Source: Collinsella sp. (lineage in GTDB: Bacteria; Actinomycetota; Coriobacteriia; Coriobacteriales; Coriobacteriaceae). Taken from it: DNA of 64,000 bases. Shown here piece after piece: positions 58,599 to 64,000 of the stretch. Numbering within the stretch: the first letter of the stretch is position 1; every line of letters starts with the position of its first letter. The notes beneath the pieces were generated by a model, which was given only the letters and a program-made list of their open reading frames with translations, made no database searches and was not told where the DNA came from. A program made the translations under genes and the position numbers. The stretch spans positions 94,776 to 158,775 of the forward strand of contig DXMW01000032.1 in assembly GCA_019414045.1 (NCBI GenBank), in the 5' to 3' direction.

Positions 58599-60239
58599 AT
58601 GATCGAAATCACCCAAGTCAACGTGTCGCTCGATGAAGCCGGCGATGAAAATACCTGCCTCATTGTTGGCAAGCGAGTCGCCAAGCGCATCCTACGTTGC
58701 AAGGACTCCGAGATCAAGTCCATCGAACTCCACCGCAAGTCAATCGACGCTCGCAAAAAACGAGACGTCCATTTTATCCTGAGCTTTCGTGTTGAGCTGA
58801 CTAGTCCCCACCTCGAGCGAGAAGCGGTCGACAGCGTTGCCGAGCGTGACCGCTCGCGCGTACGCGCGATAGAAGACGATGAGCCTTCATTCCCCTCCCC
58901 CGTCTCCGACGCACCTCAAGAACGCCCTGTCGTTGTCGGCGCCGGATGCGCCGGCCTTTTCGCTGCGCTCACGCTCGCCAAAGCAGGTCTTAAGCCCTTG
59001 CTTATCGAGCGCGGCGACCCGGCATTTCGCCGCTCGCAGGCGATCGACCTCTTTCTAAAGGAGCGCATCCTCGACCCCGAGAGCAATATTCAGTTTGGTC
59101 TGGGCGGCGCGGGGACCTTCTCGGACGGCAAGCTCAATACGGGAACAAAAAATCCCGCCCATCGCCTTATCCTCGAAACCTTCGTCGAGGCGGGTGCGCC
59201 CCGCGATATTCTGTGGGATGCCAAGCCGCACATTGGCTCCGACATCCTTCCCAAGGTTGTCACCGCTATATCCCAGCGCATCGAGCAGCTCGGAGGTGTC
59301 GTCCGTTATCGAACGAAGCTCGTCGACATTCGCATCGACGCGTCTGGCGCCATCACCGGTATTGATGTCCAATCGTCCCAAGACGCCGCTTACGAGCCAA
59401 TCGAGACAAAGCACCTCATCCTCGCCTGCGGGCATTCTGCTCGCGATATTTTTGAGCTCCTTAAGGACCACAACGTGGCCCTCGCACAAAAGACCTTTGC
59501 CATGGGCGTTCGCATCGAGCATCCGCAACGCGACATCGACAGAGCCCAATATGGAGCCTCGGCGGGACATCCAGCGCTCGGGGCGGCCCCCTACAAACTT
59601 GTTGCCCATCTTCCCAACGGCCGCAGCGTGTTCTCGTTTTGCATGTGCCCCGGCGGACAGGTTGTTGCCGCCTCTTCAGAACCGTGCCATCTGTGCGTCA
59701 ACGGGGCCAGTCTCAATGCCCGCGACGGACGCAACGCAAATGCCGCCCTGCTCGTTAACGTCACGCCTGAGGACCTTCCCAACGATGACCCGCTCGCCGG
59801 CATCGAGCTCCAGCGTGCCTGCGAGGCGGCCGCCTATCGCCTGGGCGGTTCCAACTGGAACGCACCGGCACAACTCGTCGGAGATTTCCTCGCAGGACGC
59901 GCCAGCAAGGCGCCCGGAAAGGTAAAGCCCACCTATCCGCTCGGTGTGACCTGGACGGCAATTGACGAAGCCCTACCGCAGCATATCGTCGAGTCGCTCC
60001 GCCTGGGACTTCCCCTACTCGGAAAAAAGCTACGAGGCTACGACCGTCCCGATGCCGTTCTTACCGGCGTGGAGACTCGTTCGAGCTCACCGGTCACTGT
60101 TACCCGAGACCGAACGTGCCATGCCGTGTCGACCCCGGGCCTCTACCCTTGTGGTGAGGGAGCTGGATATGCCGGCGGCATCATGAGCGCGGCCACCGAC
60201 GGCATCCGTTGTGCTGAAGCCCTGATCGCAGACCTCTAA
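58599..60239 (+). CDS. FAD-dependent dehydrogenase (COG2509-like)
   Basis: 546 residues from ATG 58599 (AAGGAGA 5-6 nt upstream). An N-terminal alpha/beta domain (about 1-110) precedes the FAD-binding core: VVVGAGCAGLFAALTLAKAG, then GLGGAGTFSDGKLNTGTKN. The C-terminal part has CGEGAGYAGGIMSAATDG for flavin binding. Cys pairs (CMCPGG and EPCHLC) lie near residues 345-365. Function is not known; the family is widespread and often annotated as a glucose-inhibited-division-like flavoprotein. Confidence 0.83.
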   Translation: MIEITQVNVSLDEAGDENTCLIVGKRVAKRILRCKDSEIKSIELHRKSIDARKKRDVHFILSFRVELTSPHLEREAVDSVAERDRSRVRAIEDDEPSFPSPVSDAPQERPVVVGAGCAGLFAALTLAKAGLKPLLIERGDPAFRRSQAIDLFLKERILDPESNIQFGLGGAGTFSDGKLNTGTKNPAHRLILETFVEAGAPRDILWDAKPHIGSDILPKVVTAISQRIEQLGGVVRYRTKLVDIRIDASGAITGIDVQSSQDAAYEPIETKHLILACGHSARDIFELLKDHNVALAQKTFAMGVRIEHPQRDIDRAQYGASAGHPALGAAPYKLVAHLPNGRSVFSFCMCPGGQVVAASSEPCHLCVNGASLNARDGRNANAALLVNVTPEDLPNDDPLAGIELQRACEAAAYRLGGSNWNAPAQLVGDFLAGRASKAPGKVKPTYPLGVTWTAIDEALPQHIVESLRLGLPLLGKKLRGYDRPDAVLTGVETRSSSPVTVTRDRTCHAVSTPGLYPCGEGAGYAGGIMSAATDGIRCAEALIADL

Positions 60240-60267
60240 CGCACAAATTCCAGCGCGCAAAAGACAT

Positions 60268-60299
60268 AGGCCCCGAGCTCCACAGAGAACTCGGGGCCT
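60268..60299. terminator. Terminator between convergent flavoprotein and uvrB genes
   Basis: A perfect 10-bp stem (60268-60277 with 60290-60299) in the 65 nt between convergent stops. It can serve both directions although T-runs are short. Confidence 0.75.
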
Positions 60300-60304
60300 G
60301 TTCG

Positions 60305-62545
60305 CTATTTCTTAAACCGTGCACCCTGGCGTTTTCTGCCCGATGCGAACGTGGAACCCTTGCGGGCCTGCGAGCGTAAGCGCTCGATCGTCTCGTCCTC
60401 AGACGCACCCTCGAGCATCGCCCGAATCTGAACGACGGCATCGCGCAGGCGCGCCGCCTCCTCAAAGTCCATAGCGGCAGAAGCGTTACGCATATCCTCT
60501 TCCATGGTTTCGACGATCCGCACAAGCTCGTCATGCGGCAGTTCTTCCAACTGCTCCGCAAGTGTCTGCTCGGGCGCCACCGTTTCCGGCACACCGCCCT
60601 CGCCCGACTCATCGGGCGTATAGAATGCGCCATGGCCAAGAGAGTCGCCCTTCGAGCGTCCCTTGGAGCCCACGGTTTTTTCGGCCTCGGCAATAAAACT
60701 TGAGATGTCGTTGATGGCCTTGCGCACTGTCTTGGGCACAATGCCATGTTCTTCGTTATATGCCATCTGAATCTCACGACGGCGCTGCGTCTCCTCGATG
60801 GCCTCTTTCATCGAATCGGTCACAACGTCTGCATACATGATGACTTCGCCATCGGCGTTACGGGCCGCACGGCCAATCGTCTGAATCAGCGAACGGCGGT
60901 TGCGCAAGAAGCCTTCCTTATCGGCATCGAGAATTGCCACCAGTGAGACCTCGGGGAGATCCAAGCCCTCGCGAAGCAGGTTGATGCCAACGAGAACATC
61001 GATCTTGCCCTCGCGCAGCGTTCGCAGGATCTCGACACGGTCCATTGTCGCCGTATCAGAGTGCATGTAATTGACCTTAATGCCCGCGTCGAGCAGATGG
61101 TCGGTCAGGTCCTCGGCCATGCGCTTGGTCAACGTGGTCACCAGCACGCGCTCCTTGCGGGCAACGCGCTCGCGAATCTCGTCCTCAAGATCGTCAATCT
61201 GGCCGCGAACTGGACGCACGTCAATCTTGGGGTCGAGCAGGCCAGTCGGACGAATAATCTGCTCCACATCGTTTTGGCTCACCCGCAGCTCGTAGTCGCC
61301 CGGCGTGGCCGAAACATAGATAAACTGGGGTATCCTTGCCTCAAACTCATCGAAACGAAGCGGGCGGTTATCGAGCGCCGAGGGCAGGCGAAAACCGTGT
61401 TCCACCAGCGTCACCTTACGCGAGCGGTCACCTTCGTGCATGCCGCGAATCTGCGGCACCGTCACATGGCTCTCATCGATGATGCAGAGCATATCCTTGG
61501 GAAAGTAATCGATTAGGGTAAACGGCGGCTCACCCGGCTTGCGACCGTCCAGATGACGCGAGTAGTTCTCGATGCCGTTGCAAAAGCCCATCGTCTCGAG
61601 CATCTCAAGATCATAATCGGTGCGCTGCTGCAGACGCTGCGCCTCGAGCAACTTGTCGGTCGCCTTGAGCTCCGCCACGCGCTTCTCGCACTCTTCGCTG
61701 ATCGATTTCAGAGCAGCCTTGACCTTCGGCTTCTCGGTCACGTAGTGTGATGCCGGCCATACGGGGATGGCCTCGTACTCACGAAGCATCTCACCGGTGA
61801 CCTCATCGATCTCGGCAATCAGCTCGACCTCGTCGCCAAAGAACTCAAACCGCAACGGATGCTCGGCATAAGGCGGATACACGTCGACAACATCGCCGCG
61901 CACGCGGAACGTGCCACGCGCCAGGTCATAGTCATTGCGATCATATTGAATGTCGATAAGCGCATGGATAAAGTCATCGCGCTCGAGCGGCACCTTCTTG
62001 TCGACGTTTGGAGCCAGACCCGCATAGTCCTCAGGAGAGCCAATGCCATAGATACACGAGACCGATGCGACAACGATCACATCACGTCGAGAGAGCAGTG
62101 ACGCGGTCGCCTGATGGCGCAGCATCTCGACCTCTTCGTTAATCGAGGAGTCTTTCTCGATATATGTATCGCTTTGCGGCACATACGCCTCGGGCTGATA
62201 GTAGTCGTAGTACGAGACGAAGTAGACCACAGCGTTATTGGGAAAGAACTCTTTGAGCTCGCTCGCAAGCTGAGCGGCGAGCGTTTTATTCGGAGCCATG
62301 ACAAGGGTCGGCTTACCCAAGGCCTCAATGGTTTTGGCCATCGTAAAAGTCTTACCCGAACCAGTCACACCCAGCAAAACCTGATAGCGGTCTCCGTCCC
62401 TCACGCCCCGCACAAGTGACTCAATGGCCTTGGGCTGGGAACCGGCAGGCTCATAGGGGGAAACGACTTCAAACGGCACCTCAGCGCCCTCAACGCCAAA
62501 GCGCTTAAGTTCACCACCAACGCGTTCTACTTCAAATTCCGCCAT
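60305..62545 (-). CDS. uvrB: Excinuclease ABC subunit B
   Basis: DNA helicase-like damage verifier of nucleotide excision repair. 746 residues from ATG 62545 (AGGAG 6-7 nt upstream). Walker A GVTGSGKTFTMA, the beta-hairpin region YYDYYQPEAYVPQSDTYIEK, helicase motifs LLREGLDLPEVSLVAILDADKEG and QTIGRAARN, and a C-terminal UVR motif MDFEEAARLRDAVVQIR that contacts UvrC. Cluster with a transglycosylase and coaE. Confidence 0.97.
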   Translation of the reverse strand: MAEFEVERVGGELKRFGVEGAEVPFEVVSPYEPAGSQPKAIESLVRGVRDGDRYQVLLGVTGSGKTFTMAKTIEALGKPTLVMAPNKTLAAQLASELKEFFPNNAVVYFVSYYDYYQPEAYVPQSDTYIEKDSSINEEVEMLRHQATASLLSRRDVIVVASVSCIYGIGSPEDYAGLAPNVDKKVPLERDDFIHALIDIQYDRNDYDLARGTFRVRGDVVDVYPPYAEHPLRFEFFGDEVELIAEIDEVTGEMLREYEAIPVWPASHYVTEKPKVKAALKSISEECEKRVAELKATDKLLEAQRLQQRTDYDLEMLETMGFCNGIENYSRHLDGRKPGEPPFTLIDYFPKDMLCIIDESHVTVPQIRGMHEGDRSRKVTLVEHGFRLPSALDNRPLRFDEFEARIPQFIYVSATPGDYELRVSQNDVEQIIRPTGLLDPKIDVRPVRGQIDDLEDEIRERVARKERVLVTTLTKRMAEDLTDHLLDAGIKVNYMHSDTATMDRVEILRTLREGKIDVLVGINLLREGLDLPEVSLVAILDADKEGFLRNRRSLIQTIGRAARNADGEVIMYADVVTDSMKEAIEETQRRREIQMAYNEEHGIVPKTVRKAINDISSFIAEAEKTVGSKGRSKGDSLGHGAFYTPDESGEGGVPETVAPEQTLAEQLEELPHDELVRIVETMEEDMRNASAAMDFEEAARLRDAVVQIRAMLEGASEDETIERLRSQARKGSTFASGRKRQGARFKK

Positions 62546-62596
62546 GGATACTCCTAACTCATACATCTGCAGTATACGCAGGCGGTGGGCTTAGTC

Positions 62597-63178
62597 CTAT
62601 ACGAACCGATCGGGATAGAGAGTCTTATATCGAACCCAGGCATTATTGACGCGAATCAGATAAGCCTGAGTTTCAGGGAAGGTAATCGCATTATGGAGTG
62701 ACGTGTTCTGCTGCGCCCATCCGTCGACATTGCCCATACCGGCGTTATAGGCGGCGATGGCACTATCCGTCGACCCGTTGAAATAGGCGAGAAGATACGA
62801 GAGGTATGCGCAGCCAAACTCGATATTCGTAGCTGGATCGTTAAGGTTGTCGGCCGAATACTCCCCACCATCGACAAGGCCCTTGGCAATCATATCCTGG
62901 GCAGTCTCGGGCATCAGCTGCATCAATCCCTGAGCACCCTGATTCGACTCGGCCTCGGGATCCCAGTTCGATTCCGACTTAATGACAGCGCACACCAGAT
63001 ACGGATCCAGATTATGCGAAATACTGGATTGCTTTACATACGCCTCGTAGTCAATCGGATACAGCGACTTAAAGAAAGCGGCAGGGGCACACGAGTAGAC
63101 GAGCGAAATAAGGCCGAAGACGAACACAACGGCAAGTGGTGCCACGCGATACCACGTAAAGAAACGTGCCTTAGGCAT
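62597..63178 (-). CDS. Membrane-anchored lytic transglycosylase (SLT domain)
   Basis: 193 residues with an N-terminal TM helix or uncleaved signal (about 11-30). The SLT domain (about 48-185) has the catalytic Glu in IKSESNWDPEAESNQGAQG, then LMQLMPETA and AAYNAGMGNV. It cleaves peptidoglycan to anhydro-muropeptides outside the cell. The start overlaps the coaE end by 8 nt (ATGCCTAA), so translation is coupled. Confidence 0.9.
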   Translation of the reverse strand: MPKARFFTWYRVAPLAVVFVFGLISLVYSCAPAAFFKSLYPIDYEAYVKQSSISHNLDPYLVCAVIKSESNWDPEAESNQGAQGLMQLMPETAQDMIAKGLVDGGEYSADNLNDPATNIEFGCAYLSYLLAYFNGSTDSAIAAYNAGMGNVDGWAQQNTSLHNAITFPETQAYLIRVNNAWVRYKTLYPDRFV

Positions 63179-63812
63179 CGGCCTCCTCCTTATCCGGAGT
63201 ATCTATAAACCCGTGGCATGCAAGCCATGAGTCAAGCTGCTCAAAGAGCGAATTATCGCCTGCGGCATTATCAATCACCGTTGTAGCGAGATTGCACAGC
63301 GCAGACTCATCGGGCTGGCAAGCAGAACGAGCATCGAAATCGGATGGCTCCATGCCACGTTGAATAGCGCGCTCGCGACGAACTGACAAAGGGGCGCTGA
63401 TGACCAGAATTTCATCAGCCAAGCCAAATGCATCCTCAAAACCAGTCGGAGCAGAAACCTCGACCACCGCAAAGGGATAACGGGGAGATGAAACCGTACA
63501 ACAAACCGGATCGAGAATCCTAAGCGAAAGCTGTTCAATCAGAACAGGATGCACGATGCCATTGAGCCGTGCGACCGAATCAGGAGAAGCGAAAGCTCGA
63601 GAAGCGAGGATACTGCGGCGAATGCCGCCTTCCTCATCCAAAATGTCCCAACCGAATTCATCCGCGAGAGCATTGACGATATCAGAGCCCGGCACATACA
63701 GCGATTTTGCAAGCTCATCCAGATCGATAAGCATAGCGCCACGAGATTCGAAATAGCGGCAGGCAGTCGACTTACCCGAAGCAATATTGCCCAAGACAAA
63801 TACGGTAAACAT
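63171..63812 (-). CDS. coaE: Dephospho-CoA kinase
   Basis: Last step of coenzyme A synthesis. 213 residues from ATG 63812 (GGGAGG 5-6 nt upstream; a TTG precedes it). P-loop LGNIASGKST, the DLDELAKSLY segment that binds dephospho-CoA, and HPVLIE. The C-terminal part (about 150-213) diverges from common CoaE. First gene of coaE-transglycosylase-uvrB. Confidence 0.88.
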   Translation of the reverse strand: MFTVFVLGNIASGKSTACRYFESRGAMLIDLDELAKSLYVPGSDIVNALADEFGWDILDEEGGIRRSILASRAFASPDSVARLNGIVHPVLIEQLSLRILDPVCCTVSSPRYPFAVVEVSAPTGFEDAFGLADEILVISAPLSVRRERAIQRGMEPSDFDARSACQPDESALCNLATTVIDNAAGDNSLFEQLDSWLACHGFIDTPDKEEADA

Positions 63813-64000
63813 CAAGCCCTCCCTAACGCCAATGCGAGTAATTATCGCTCAAATAAACTAGATGGACTCAAAAAACAGCCAAACAGTAAGAGCGCATACG
63901 GGGAAGCTAGGTCCCAAAGCACAACATGTATATAACGCAAAAAAGGGGGAGGCCGCGAGGCCTCCCCCTTCCAAGCTCGATGACGGCTCGGTGCCGTCCA
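63813..64000. other. Right-edge intergenic region
   Basis: About 130 nt of AT-richer sequence upstream of coaE, probably holding its promoter, then a strong terminator (63943-63970). Beyond it a GACGGC/GCCGTC hairpin is visible. No gene could be recognised at the edge. Confidence 0.4.
63937..63970 (-). terminator. Terminator of a minus-strand transcript from beyond the right edge
   Basis: A perfect 12-bp stem (63943-63954 with 63959-63970), loop GCGA, with at least six T on the minus strand. The gene it serves lies outside the window. Confidence 0.85.

Overview
The window is high-GC chromosomal DNA with dense gene packing. It has classical actinobacterial markers (WhiA, RapZ), Tat-type lipoprotein signals, tRNA genes that encode their own CCA end, and an oxygen-independent class III ribonucleotide reductase as the only RNR seen. 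Together with a sialic-acid (nan) locus and peptide-type ABC transporters, this suggests an anaerobic gut actinobacterium of the Coriobacteriia, most likely Collinsella or a close relative. That placement is inference from gene content. No transposase, phage gene, rRNA or CRISPR array was found.

Layout. 1-704: the start of a secreted protein that runs off the left edge. 1017-3503: metY, with a 17-codon leader peptide and overlapping hairpin, divergent from a LysR regulator. 3603-10013: housekeeping genes (RNase HI, Gfo/Idh oxidoreductase, acylphosphatase, PerR-like regulator, HAD phosphatase, UreE-like protein, SlyD-like FKBP, M19 dipeptidase, YgjP-like metallopeptidase). 10020-11690: folE-HD-folB folate operon. 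11757-15260: nrdD-nrdG with a tandem NrdR-box promoter. 15576-18518: tRNA genes (Val, three identical Gly, Cys) around a GH13 glucosidase. 18583-21756: a PAS/GAF/PP2C phosphatase and a STAS-HATPase fusion that look like a partner-switching stress module. 21816-21905: tRNA-Leu. 22505-28448: a five-gene opp operon. 28742-33831: gap, then pgk-tpiA-gpmI, then secG. 34024-35880: rapZ-whiA. 35982-46412: sialic-acid catabolism (two AXE1-like esterases, a NanA-like aldolase, ROK kinase, NanE) beside a second peptide-type transporter with a permease-ATPase fusion. 46777-53922: uvrA-ybaK-murJ-uvrC. 54116-60239: LTA-synthase-like sulfatase, Mrp and two FAD oxidoreductases on the + strand. 60305-63812: coaE-transglycosylase-uvrB.

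The most unusual signal is a set of long imperfect palindromes in intergenic DNA: 12354-12437, 12584-12786, 17842-17942, 22051-22173, 22357-22488, 36694-36791 and 37852-37939. The outer arms differ in sequence from copy to copy but stay complementary, while short segments inside are conserved. Three of them (12354, 22051, 22357) carry CCGCAG on one side and ATGNNYGAGGAC on the other, each directly against the outer stem. Two others (17842, 36694) share a different core of about 40 nt around a GCGTAC/GTACGC hairpin. This pattern (variable but paired arms, fixed internal-loop bases) looks like a structured RNA or a palindromic mobile repeat family rather than ordinary terminators.

Other regulatory architecture visible here: a possible cysteine-responsive attenuator upstream of metY, a shared A/T-palindrome plus -35/-10 promoter at three tRNA units, an SOS box before uvrA, and a promoter overlapped by a palindrome before the putative sialic-acid transporter. 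All coordinates, starts and motifs were read by eye; no database search was possible.
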